Origin: an uncultured Eubacteriales bacterium
GTDB lineage: Bacteria > Bacillota > Clostridia > Oscillospirales > Oscillospiraceae
NCBI GenBank assembly: GCA_900546415.1
Contig: URCY01000056.1
Coordinates: 1-11,215, forward strand
DNA: 11,215 nucleotides
Direction: 5' to 3'
Numbering within the stretch: position 1 is the stretch's first letter; every line of letters starts with the position of its first letter. The position numbers and the translations under genes are program-made. Shown in pieces: positions 1 to 6,436 of the stretch. Under the pieces are notes generated by a model. That model was not told where the DNA came from, did not search any database, and worked only from the letters and a program-made list of their open reading frames with translations.

Positions 1-60
1 AAACCTCAATCTGGAACAAAATCCCTCGCTGACCGCTCTTGCAATTGAATCAGAGCTTCC
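1..60 (-). mobile_element. Partial MITE-like repeat cut by the window edge
   Basis: Read on the minus strand from 60, this stretch begins GGAAGCTCTGATTCAATTGC and continues AAGAGC. Over 26 bases it matches the left end of the small inverted-repeat element at 10526-10551 at 22 positions. It is AT-richer than the adjoining gene and has no convincing reading frame. Only one end is inside the window, so size, second terminal repeat and target duplication cannot be seen. I infer a second, probably longer, copy of the same non-autonomous element family, in the opposite orientation to the one at 10526. Confidence 0.5.
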
Positions 61-67
61 TAAAAAT

Positions 68-116
68 AAAGTCCCCGCCCCGGCGTGACCGTTCGTCATG
101 CCGGGGCGGGGACTTT
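68..116 (-). terminator. Strong bidirectional Rho-independent terminator
   Basis: A perfect 14-bp GC-rich inverted repeat (71-84 with 100-113), extended by AAA/TTT on the outside, closes a 15-nt loop. On the minus strand it lies just past the stop codon of the EEP-fold gene and is followed by a T-rich tract (TTTATTTTTA, 69 down to 60). On the plus strand it is followed by TTTTGCGTTTTTT, so it could also stop transcripts entering from the left. Confidence 0.9.
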
Positions 117-124
117 TGCGTTTT

Positions 125-1585
125 TTACGGCTCGTCGGATGCGGTGGGTTCCGAAGCAGACTCGTCCGTATTTTCCGAATGCTCGGTGTTCTCGGCGTCC
201 TCCGTGTTCTCGCCGTTTGCGTCATCGTCGCTGAACGGCAGGAGCGAAACGCTCAGCAGCACCGGGTTATGGTCGCTGTAAACAAAGCCCTCGTCAAGCG
301 TCTGCACGTCATTCAGACGGACATTCGGAGAGAGAATATAGCCGTCAATGACGTAATACTGCGTCTTGCTGCTTCCCGCGTGGAACGGCTGATTCGGCAG
401 ACGGCAGGTCGGCGTGACCGGGTCATAGGCATAGCTCCAGCCCGTCGGCAGCTCGCCCAGCGAGCCGGGCACCCACTCGGTCGTGGACTTGATGGGATAG
501 ACGTCGCGCGTGTCGGCAAAGGTCTGGTTGAAATCGCCGCCGGCGATCACATAGTTGCCCTTGGCGTATTCCTCCTGCATCAGCTTGAGCAGCTGCTCGG
601 TCTGCTCGGCCTTGCCCTCGCCGTCGTCATAGGCCTCAAGGTGGAAATTGATGAGCACCAGCTCGTGCTCCTCGTCGTTTTCCAGCGGGATGCGTGTGAC
701 CAGCAGGCAGCGCTTGAGGTTCGCGGTGCGTGTCGGCCAGGAGAAGGGGCAGGGGAGGCTGTAGCGCGTGGCGACGGAGATGTCGTATTTGCTGTAGGTC
801 GCGATGCCGGAATGCACCTTGCCGATCGGCTCGGTGAGCGGATAGGGGACGTAGTCACAGGAATAGTTCAGCGCGAAGCGCGTCTCATACTGCCCCAGAT
901 CGTGCTCGTACTGCCGCCACTGGTTCATACCGAAGCTGCGGGCGGAATCGTCATCGACCTCCTGCAGCATGACAAAATCCGCGTCGGCCTCGCGCAGAAT
1001 GCCCTCGATGCCGATCATGTTGTCCGTCACGACGCTCTTGGACTGCGGGTTCACGGACGAGCCGCCGTCCATGAAGAAATCGGCGTCCTCGCCCAGCCCG
1101 CCGTAGCCGGTGTTGAAGGTGAGCAGCTTGATGTCGCTTGTGGCGAGCTTCTGCGTCGCGCTGACCGTGCCCGGCTCGGCGACCTCGGCATAGGCGGGGT
1201 TATACTCCGTGACGGTCAGATAGCCCAGCAGACCGCCGACCAGAATCGCAAGCGCCAGCGCGACGGCAACGATGATCTTTCCGGCGATCGCAAAGCCGCG
1301 CCCGACCTTGCGCCCGGTGCTGCGCTGCTTGGCGGGCATCCGGCCAATGTCTGCGGCGTTCGTATAAAAAACGTGCTGCCCGTCGTCCGGTTCTGCGTCG
1401 GGCGCGTCCTCCTGCGGCTCTTCGGCATCGGCGCGCACCTGATAGCCGTCGCTGTCAAGCCGAAGCTCCGCGCCGCTCGGATCGTCGTAGGCCGGAAGGT
1501 CTGCCTGCTCCAAGCCGCCGTCGGCCGGGAAGGAATTGCCGTCCGACGGCGTCAGATCGTCGGGAGCGGAAAATCTGTTGTCCAT
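125..1585 (-). CDS. Membrane-anchored endonuclease/exonuclease/phosphatase-family protein
   Basis: The 486-residue product has an acidic N-terminal cytoplasmic region (about 1-97), one membrane segment (about 100-123) and an extracellular EEP (DNase I / Mg-dependent phosphohydrolase) domain from about 150 to 450. The family signature residues are present: Asn158 in LTFNTG, Glu209 in LQEVD, His315 in NFHLEA, Asp351 and Asn353 in GGDFNQ, and Asp438-His439 in SDHNP. Such domains cleave phosphodiester bonds in nucleic acids, lipids or nucleotides; the substrate here is unknown. The last 35 residues are an acidic Asp/Glu/Asn/Thr/Ser tail. The start at 1585 is chosen because GGAGGT lies 8 nt upstream; a longer frame to 1648 lacks such a site and would span the promoter. 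It appears monocistronic, with its own promoter and a strong terminator. Secretion is inferred from topology: positive residues (GRKVGR, AGK) lie on the N-terminal side of the membrane segment. Confidence 0.88.
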   Translation of the reverse strand: MDNRFSAPDDLTPSDGNSFPADGGLEQADLPAYDDPSGAELRLDSDGYQVRADAEEPQEDAPDAEPDDGQHVFYTNAADIGRMPAKQRSTGRKVGRGFAIAGKIIVAVALALAILVGGLLGYLTVTEYNPAYAEVAEPGTVSATQKLATSDIKLLTFNTGYGGLGEDADFFMDGGSSVNPQSKSVVTDNMIGIEGILREADADFVMLQEVDDDSARSFGMNQWRQYEHDLGQYETRFALNYSCDYVPYPLTEPIGKVHSGIATYSKYDISVATRYSLPCPFSWPTRTANLKRCLLVTRIPLENDEEHELVLINFHLEAYDDGEGKAEQTEQLLKLMQEEYAKGNYVIAGGDFNQTFADTRDVYPIKSTTEWVPGSLGELPTGWSYAYDPVTPTCRLPNQPFHAGSSKTQYYVIDGYILSPNVRLNDVQTLDEGFVYSDHNPVLLSVSLLPFSDDDANGENTEDAENTEHSENTDESASEPTASDEP

Positions 1586-1619
1586 TCCGTGATACCTCCA
1601 TAAAAGATGGGTTCTTCTT

Positions 1620-1648
1620 ATGATACCATGTTTCCCTGCCAAACGCAA
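1620..1648 (-). promoter_or_regulatory. Sigma-A-type promoter of the EEP-fold gene
   Basis: On the minus strand there is TTGCGT (1648-1643), a 17-nt spacer and TATCAT (1625-1620), with a TG one base before the -10 (extended -10). The -10 matches consensus at 5 of 6 and the -35 at 3 of 6. It lies about 35 bases upstream of the ATG at 1585. Confidence 0.6.
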
Positions 1649-1660
1649 GCACTTTTACCG

Positions 1661-1697
1661 AAAACCGCCGCCCCGAGCCTGTCGGGACGGCGGTTTT
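1661..1697 (-). terminator. Terminator of the SPFH/zinc-ribbon/TPM operon
   Basis: An inverted repeat AAAACCGCCG (1661-1670) with CGGCGGTTTT (1688-1697), extended inward by a nearly paired CCCCGA/TCGGGA, begins three bases past the TPM stop codon on the minus strand. The descending arm ends in TTTT before CGG. It separates the operon from the EEP gene's promoter. Confidence 0.8.
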
Positions 1698-1700
1698 CGA

Positions 1701-2465
1701 TTATACGCGGCCTCCGCCGTGCGAATTGCCGGTGGAGCTGGTGCGCGAGCCGCTGTTGTCGTTGTCCTTCGGACGTTCCGTGCGCGTGACCGTATGATAA
1801 AGGAAAATATCACGCTGCTGGGTCAGCTTGAAGCTGTCCTTGCGGATATAGTCCCCGGCGGCCGCCTGCGAGCGGACGGTCTTGAGCTGAGAACGGTAAT
1901 GATTCAGCGGGATTGCGAACGCCAGGATCGCGCCGAGCGCGATCGCAATGAAATAGAAGTAGACCGGGATGAAATGATAGTCCTTGACCAGCTCCTTGGC
2001 CGTGTCGGCAAAGGCGAGGCTGGCGCTGTAGGCGTCAAAATCGTTGAGCGTCGGACGGATGGCCGCGCTGAATTTCGAGCCGACCTCCTCGTCACCGGCG
2101 GGGTAGACCTTGACACCCTTGCCGCTCGTCGAGATGAACGCGCCGGGCGCGCCGTCGGTCGGATAGATCAGCAGGAGCATTCCGTCGTTGCCGTTCATGC
2201 CATAGCCGTTCTGATCGAAATACTCGTCGGCATACGAGGCGTCGCCGTCGCCGAGGTCATAATCCGTCGTCACGACCACAAGGTCGAAATCCAGCTCCTC
2301 GCTGAGCGCGTCGAGCTTCGCGGTCAGGTCGTCGAATTCGGTCTGCGTGAACCAGCCGCCGTCGTCGACCACGCGCGGCGGATGTGCGTCGGCTGCCGCA
2401 GCGGGCAGAACGAGCGCGAGGCAGAGAAGCAGGAGCATCAAAACGGAAAAACATCTTTTTTTCAT
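1701..2465 (-). CDS. TPM-domain membrane protein (YgcG/YdjH-like)
   Basis: The product has 254 residues: a signal peptide (1-25, cleavage likely after AAAA), a TPM domain (about 31-160) and one membrane helix (about 165-187). A basic cytoplasmic stretch follows, then a Ser/Gly-rich end (SSTGNSHGGGRV). The region around VDDGGWFT, the predicted DLVVVTT strand and DGMLLLIYP fit the TPM fold, found in proteins named after a thylakoid phosphatase and in YgcG-type membrane proteins. Enzymatic activity is not established for most bacterial members. The Gly/Ser tail is a short version of the GGG-rich tail typical of YgcG. The start is supported by GGAGG upstream. It is the last gene of the operon, 18 nt after the zinc-ribbon gene. 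B. subtilis YdjH, from memory, has a similar architecture and length. Confidence 0.85.
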   Translation of the reverse strand: MKKRCFSVLMLLLLCLALVLPAAAADAHPPRVVDDGGWFTQTEFDDLTAKLDALSEELDFDLVVVTTDYDLGDGDASYADEYFDQNGYGMNGNDGMLLLIYPTDGAPGAFISTSGKGVKVYPAGDEEVGSKFSAAIRPTLNDFDAYSASLAFADTAKELVKDYHFIPVYFYFIAIALGAILAFAIPLNHYRSQLKTVRSQAAAGDYIRKDSFKLTQQRDIFLYHTVTRTERPKDNDNSGSRTSSTGNSHGGGRV

Positions 2466-2483
2466 CGTGCTTCGCCTCCTTCT

Positions 2484-3581
2484 TTACAGAATGCCCAGCA
2501 GGCGCAGCAGAAGCAGCACCGCGAAGCTGCCGGCGCCCAGAATGGCCGTCCAGATGCCGAACCAGCGCCAGTAGGCGCTCTTATCCATCGGCAGGTCGCC
2601 GACAAATTTGCCGGTCTGCCCGTTCATGGCAAAGGTATACTGCTTGCCCTCCCATGTTGTGCTGAGCAGCCAGACGGGATAGAGCGCGTATTTTGCCTTG
2701 CCGTTGGTCAGGCGGATGTTGGAGCTTTCGGGAACCACCGTGGCGTAGCCCGTGGCCGTCTTCGCCAAAAGCGCCTCGGTGGACTTTTTCACGCGCTCGT
2801 TGGCGCGTTCGATGCTCTGCTCGGCATTTACGTCGTAGCGGTCGGCAAGATAGCCGGAGAGATAGGCCGTCTGGAAGTCCACCGCGTCGGAAAAGGAGAA
2901 CGGCTCGATGGACTCCATCAGATCGTCCGGCATTTTCGTTGAGCCGTCGACCGGGACATGGTCGAAGCCGACCGTTCCGGCGCGCAGAAGCGCGAAGTGG
3001 CTCGTCTCGGTATAGTTATACTTCGAGTCGCTCCACGTGCGGATGCGCGTGGCGTGATAGCGCACGTGGGCGTCGGCGTCGGCGTCGAAAAGCCAATAGG
3101 GGACATAGACGCCCTTGATCTCGTCGAGGTGGTTCTCGCTGCTGAAGAATTTCGGAAGGAGCTTTTTGCCGCTCATGTGCTTTTTCAGCGCGGCCTTGGC
3201 GTCCTCCTTGCTGAGCTTGAAGGGAATGACATAGTCCGGCTTGAGGTCGCCGGAGAGACGGCCGGTCAGCATGATCGGGTTGCCGCAGAAGGGGCAGGAG
3301 GTCGCGGCGGTGTTCGCGTCGGCGACGATCTGCCCGCCGCAGGAATTGCAGACGAAGACGCCCATGGCGTCCGCCTCGTCGGCGCTCCACTCGGAGCCTG
3401 CACCGACGTCCCACTTCATTTCCTCCTGCGGTTGATCCTCCTTGAGCGCCTCGTCGAAGCTCTTGAGCGTCTCCAGATCAAAGGTCGTGTCGCAATAGGG
3501 GCATTTCATCTGCTGCGTGCCGCTGTCGAATTCGATCACGCCGCCGCAGCAGGGACATTTGTATTCAATCATGGTCGGCAT
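2484..3581 (-). CDS. Double zinc-ribbon membrane protein (YdjG-like, 'TFIIB-type zinc ribbon')
   Basis: The 365-residue product starts with two zinc ribbons: Cys9-x2-Cys12...Cys27-x2-Cys30 and Cys78-x2-Cys81...Cys96-x2-Cys99. A long soluble region follows (YVIPFKLSKEDAK, YVPYWLFDADAD), then a C-terminal membrane helix (about 340-363) with almost nothing after it, so it is tail-anchored. Databases often label such proteins 'TFIIB-type zinc ribbon' or even 'helicase'; no helicase or nuclease motif is visible. In B. subtilis the related YdjG is part of the pspA-ydjGHI envelope-stress operon, with YdjG and YdjH thought to anchor PspA. A membrane scaffold role is inferred here. Of two possible ATGs (3581 and 3572), the first is preferred because AGGGGG lies 7 nt before it. 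It is the middle gene of the operon, 32 nt after the SPFH gene. Confidence 0.87.
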   Translation of the reverse strand: MPTMIEYKCPCCGGVIEFDSGTQQMKCPYCDTTFDLETLKSFDEALKEDQPQEEMKWDVGAGSEWSADEADAMGVFVCNSCGGQIVADANTAATSCPFCGNPIMLTGRLSGDLKPDYVIPFKLSKEDAKAALKKHMSGKKLLPKFFSSENHLDEIKGVYVPYWLFDADADAHVRYHATRIRTWSDSKYNYTETSHFALLRAGTVGFDHVPVDGSTKMPDDLMESIEPFSFSDAVDFQTAYLSGYLADRYDVNAEQSIERANERVKKSTEALLAKTATGYATVVPESSNIRLTNGKAKYALYPVWLLSTTWEGKQYTFAMNGQTGKFVGDLPMDKSAYWRWFGIWTAILGAGSFAVLLLLRLLGIL

Positions 3582-3613
3582 GTGGATTCCCCCTTTCGGT
3601 CAGACAGGCCGGA

Positions 3614-4909
3614 TCAGAGCGGGCTGCCGCATTCCGGGCAGAAACGCGGATGCTGCGACGGGTCGGACGCCGTCCAGCCGCACTTGGCGCATTTTGCCGG
3701 ACCGGCCGCCGGACGCGGCTTGCCGCATTCCATGCAGAACTTGCCTGTGTTCTTCGCGCCGCAGGAGCAGACCCAGCCCGCCGGAGCGGTCGGCCTCGGG
3801 CTGCCGCATTCCATGCAGAATTTGCCCGTGTTCGTTGCGCCGCAGGAGCACTTCCAGCTGTCAGCGGCAGGAGCGACGGGCTGTTGCTGCTGTTGCTGCT
3901 GTTGTCCCATGGCAAACAGATTCTGCACGCTTGCGCCGCCGGCCTGATTGGCCATGCCCATGCCCATAAAGCCCATCATCGCGCCGTTCGGGTTTGCGGC
4001 CGCGCTCTTCATGGCCTCAGCCTGCGCGCCGACCAGACGGGAGGCCGCCGTGGTGGCGTTGGTGCTCATTGCGGTCTCCTCCCACTCGGTGATCTTCTTG
4101 CGCTGATCCTCCGGGACGGAGATGGAGTTGACGCTGAAGCTGAAGACCTCGATGCCGCGCTTTTCGCGCCACTGCGTCGAGAGAACGTCGTTCAGAGCGT
4201 CGGAGATCTCAAAGGTGTGCGCAGGGATCTCGTAATATTGCACACGATTGGCAGAGAGCTTTGCCAGCGCGGGCTGGAGCGCATTCATCAGCTCACCCTT
4301 GAGGCGGGTGTCGATCTGCTCACGGCGGAACTCGTCGCTGACGTTGGCGCAGACATTCGTATAGAACAGCAGCGGGTCGACGATGCGATAGGAATACACG
4401 CCGTTGCAGCGCAGGTCGACCGAGAGCTTATAGCCCAGCTCCTCGTTGACGATCACGCGGAAGGGAATCGGCGTAGCCGTGCCGAATTTGTTGTCGGCAA
4501 TTTCCTTGGTGTTGAAGTAATAGACACGCTGATCCTTGCCGGTGTCGCCGCCGTAGGTGAAGCGGCGGCCGACGGTCTTGAAGGTGTCGAGAATGCCGCG
4601 CCCGAGCGAGCCGGAGAAAATGCTCGGCTCCGTAGAGGTGTCGTATGTAAATTCGCCCGGCTCCGCGCAGACCTCGACGATCTTGCCCTGCTCGACGATA
4701 ATCATGCACTGCCCGTCAGCAACGGCGATGCCGGAGCCGTTGGAGATGATGTTGTCGTGCCCCTTGGTGTTGGAGCTGCGGCCGGAGACGCGCTTCTGCC
4801 CCTTGACCATCAGCACGTTGTTGTCAAGTGCGTCGCAGTAGAAAAATTCCTTCCATTGGTCGGCAAGCGTTCCGCCGAGCGCGCCGATACCGGCTTTGAT
4901 AAGGCCCAT
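3614..4909 (-). CDS. SPFH/virion-core family protein with polyglutamine linker and three zinc ribbons (YdjI-like)
   Basis: The 431-residue product has an N-terminal SPFH/Band-7-like region (about 1-290; KEFFYCDALDNNVLMVKGQ is a typical entry into the 'virion core protein' branch). A helical segment follows, then a Met/Gly patch (GAMMGFMGMGMANQ, about 309-322), eight consecutive glutamines (336-343) and three four-cysteine zinc ribbons (about 353-372, 380-399 and 406-430). SPFH proteins oligomerise on membranes and organise lipid domains; B. subtilis YdjI shares the SPFH plus Met-rich plus zinc-ribbon layout but, as I recall it, has a single C-terminal ribbon and is about 100 residues shorter. 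The start is ATG 4909, preceded by AAAGGGG; an upstream in-frame extension to 5005 would overlap the promoter. It is the first gene of the operon. No transmembrane helix is obvious, so peripheral membrane association is inferred. Confidence 0.92.
   Translation of the reverse strand: MGLIKAGIGALGGTLADQWKEFFYCDALDNNVLMVKGQKRVSGRSSNTKGHDNIISNGSGIAVADGQCMIIVEQGKIVEVCAEPGEFTYDTSTEPSIFSGSLGRGILDTFKTVGRRFTYGGDTGKDQRVYYFNTKEIADNKFGTATPIPFRVIVNEELGYKLSVDLRCNGVYSYRIVDPLLFYTNVCANVSDEFRREQIDTRLKGELMNALQPALAKLSANRVQYYEIPAHTFEISDALNDVLSTQWREKRGIEVFSFSVNSISVPEDQRKKITEWEETAMSTNATTAASRLVGAQAEAMKSAAANPNGAMMGFMGMGMANQAGGASVQNLFAMGQQQQQQQQPVAPAADSWKCSCGATNTGKFCMECGSPRPTAPAGWVCSCGAKNTGKFCMECGKPRPAAGPAKCAKCGWTASDPSQHPRFCPECGSPL
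3721..3850 (-). repeat. Tandem zinc-ribbon duplication, 81-bp period
   Basis: Bases 3721-3769 and 3802-3850 match at 45 of 49 positions and are offset by exactly 81 bp (27 codons). They encode the first two of the three zinc ribbons of the SPFH protein. The near-identity at silent sites points to a recent internal duplication. Confidence 0.85.
3881..3904 (-). repeat. CAA/CAG microsatellite encoding eight glutamines
   Basis: On the minus strand the 9-nt unit CAACAGCAG is repeated about 2.7 times, giving Gln336-343 of the SPFH protein. It sits exactly at the join between the SPFH body and the zinc-ribbon tail and would be prone to slippage in multiples of three. Confidence 0.8.
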
Positions 4910-4948
4910 TGAGAAAACCCCTTTCTGTAATGCTGCGGCTTGGCAGCT

Positions 4949-4966
4949 TTTCGTTACTTCATTATA
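4949..4966 (-). promoter_or_regulatory. Extended -10 promoter of the SPFH operon
   Basis: On the minus strand a perfect TATAAT (4966-4961) is preceded by TG plus one base, an extended -10. A -35 at 17 nt would be the weak TATGCA (4989-4984), so the promoter probably relies on the extended -10. It lies about 50 bases upstream of the ATG at 4909. No sigma-W-like or other alternative promoter was recognised. Confidence 0.6.
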
Positions 4967-5070
4967 CCATATGCGCATCGTGTTGCATAGATTGTGGAAT
5001 TGCACAAATTTTTCAAGCGAAATTTAGTCATTCTTTGCCAAAAAAGCGTCCAAAAAATGGAATCTGCCGA

Positions 5071-5099
5071 TTGCGCTCCCTGTCACGGTATGATATACT
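5071..5099 (+). promoter_or_regulatory. Sigma-A-type promoter of the aminopeptidase / SLH-transpeptidase pair
   Basis: TTGCGC (5071-5076), a 17-nt spacer and TATACT (5094-5099), with TGA directly before the -10 giving an extended -10. The -10 matches at 5 of 6. The next start codon is 37 bases downstream. It is divergent from the SPFH operon promoter. Confidence 0.65.
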
Positions 5100-5136
5100 T
5101 TAATATAGTATTTTATAACCCGAGGGGGAATTGACG

Positions 5137-6408
5137 ATGAATGATTACACCTCCGCGCTTTGCCGTTGGCTCGACGGCGGCGTCTCGCCCTACCACACCG
5201 TGCAGATGGCGGCCGAGCTTCTGCGCGCGCAGGGCTTTTCCGAACGTCAGGCGGCGGATACGCTTACCGCCGCCGCACCCGGCGACCGCTGGTTTGTGGA
5301 GACCGGGACGTTTCTGGCGGCCTTTTCGGTCGGCAGACGGCCGGATTCCTTCCGCATTGCCGCCGCGCACACGGATTGGCCGTGCCTGCGCGTCAAGCCG
5401 CACCCGGAGCTGCTCGGAGGCGGCTGCTGCCGCCTGAGCGTTGAGCCATATGGCGGCGCGATCCTGAACACGTGGCTCGACCGCCCGCTTTCGCTGGCCG
5501 GCATCGCCATGGTGCGCGGCGCGGATGCCCTGCATCCCGTGCGCCGGTTCGTGCGCTGGGAGGAGCCTGTGGCCACGATCCCGAATTTGGCGATCCATCT
5601 GAACCGCGAGGTCAACAAGGGCGTGCCGACGCGGCCGAACGTCGATCTGCTCCCGCTCTGCGCCGTCGTGCGCGAGCAGTTCGAGCGCGAGGGCTATCTG
5701 CTGCGGCAGCTGGCCGGAAAGCTCGCGGTCGAGCCGAGAGATATTTTGTCGTTTGAGCTGTATGTCTACTGTGCCGAGCGGGCGCAGACGGTCGGCTTTG
5801 ACGGCGGCCTGCTGTCCTCGCCGCGTCTGGACAATCTGACGAGCGTCCATGCCTGCATCGACGGCCTGTGCCGTGCGGACGGCGAAGCGATCAACGTCGC
5901 GGTGCTCTATGATAACGAGGAGATCGGCAGCAACACCCGCCGGGGCGCGGACAGCGCGATGTTGACCGTGCTGCTGGAGAAGCTGGCGCTGGCGCTCGGC
6001 ATGGACCGGCAGGGCTTCCTGAACGCCTGCCTGAACGGGATGCTGCTCTCCTGCGACGCGGCGCACGCGCTGCACCCGAACCACCCGGAGTTCGCCGACC
6101 CGGCACATGCGCCCAAGCTCGGCGGCGGTGTCGCGCTCAAGCGGTCGCCGCGCTATTCCTCCGAGGCGGAGACCTGCGCCGTGATCGGGGCGCTCTGCGC
6201 CGATCGGGAGATCCCGGTGCAGTATTACATGAACCGCGCCGACCTGCCCGGCGGCAGCACCGTCGGCTCGATGGCCTCGGCGCTTCTGGCCATGCCTGCG
6301 GCGGACGTCGGCGTGCCGCTGCTGGCGATGCATTCGGCGCGTGAGCTGATGGGAACGGCCGATCAGGCGGCGCTCTGCCGCCTCTGCGAGGCGTTTTTCT
6401 CCTGCTGA
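5137..6408 (+). CDS. apeB: M18-family metallo-aminopeptidase
   Basis: This 423-residue protein is a cytosolic zinc aminopeptidase of the aspartyl-aminopeptidase family, which removes N-terminal residues from peptides. The dinuclear zinc ligands and catalytic residues are visible: His79 in AAHTDWPCLRVKP, Asp232 in LDNL, Glu261-Glu262 in YDNEEIGS, Asp307 in SCDAAHALHPN and His399 in AMHSARELMG. The conserved ADLPGGSTVGS segment (368-378) is intact and the length fits the family. The start is ATG 5137, because AGGGGG lies 8 nt before it; TTG 5131 in the same frame is only 2 nt from that site. The symbol follows the HAMAP name for the second M18 group and is a family-level label, not a demonstrated orthology. 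The next gene starts 28 nt later, so the two are probably co-transcribed. Confidence 0.95.
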   Translation: MNDYTSALCRWLDGGVSPYHTVQMAAELLRAQGFSERQAADTLTAAAPGDRWFVETGTFLAAFSVGRRPDSFRIAAAHTDWPCLRVKPHPELLGGGCCRLSVEPYGGAILNTWLDRPLSLAGIAMVRGADALHPVRRFVRWEEPVATIPNLAIHLNREVNKGVPTRPNVDLLPLCAVVREQFEREGYLLRQLAGKLAVEPRDILSFELYVYCAERAQTVGFDGGLLSSPRLDNLTSVHACIDGLCRADGEAINVAVLYDNEEIGSNTRRGADSAMLTVLLEKLALALGMDRQGFLNACLNGMLLSCDAAHALHPNHPEFADPAHAPKLGGGVALKRSPRYSSEAETCAVIGALCADREIPVQYYMNRADLPGGSTVGSMASALLAMPAADVGVPLLAMHSARELMGTADQAALCRLCEAFFSC

Positions 6409-6436
6409 ATCTGTTTTTTGAAACGAGGGAGTGTAC

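Noticed and set aside
2..85. Open frame at the left edge that could be the end of an upstream plus-strand gene
   Set aside because: It runs into the terminator stem, and the same bases match the repeat-element end, which explains them better.
98..1603. Long plus-strand open frame opposite the EEP gene
   Set aside because: It is antisense to a gene with intact catalytic motifs, signals and terminator. Its protein is Arg/Val/Gly-rich without a recognisable domain, as expected for a GC-rich shadow frame.
1620..2942. Long plus-strand open frame opposite the TPM and zinc-ribbon genes
   Set aside because: It spans two real genes, their junction and a terminator. It has no ribosome-binding site and is a shadow of GC-rich coding.
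3881..3904. Repeat array that might suggest a CRISPR or VNTR locus
   Set aside because: It is an in-frame CAA/CAG microsatellite inside a gene, with no spacers.
3650..4912. Long plus-strand open frame opposite the SPFH gene
   Set aside because: It turns the CAG repeat into poly-Leu and has no domain or start signal. The minus-strand frame has clear zinc ribbons.
4992..5007. TTGTG-N6-CACAA dyad upstream of the SPFH operon promoter
   Set aside because: Only five bases per arm in an AT-rich stretch; it could be an operator but occurs easily by chance.
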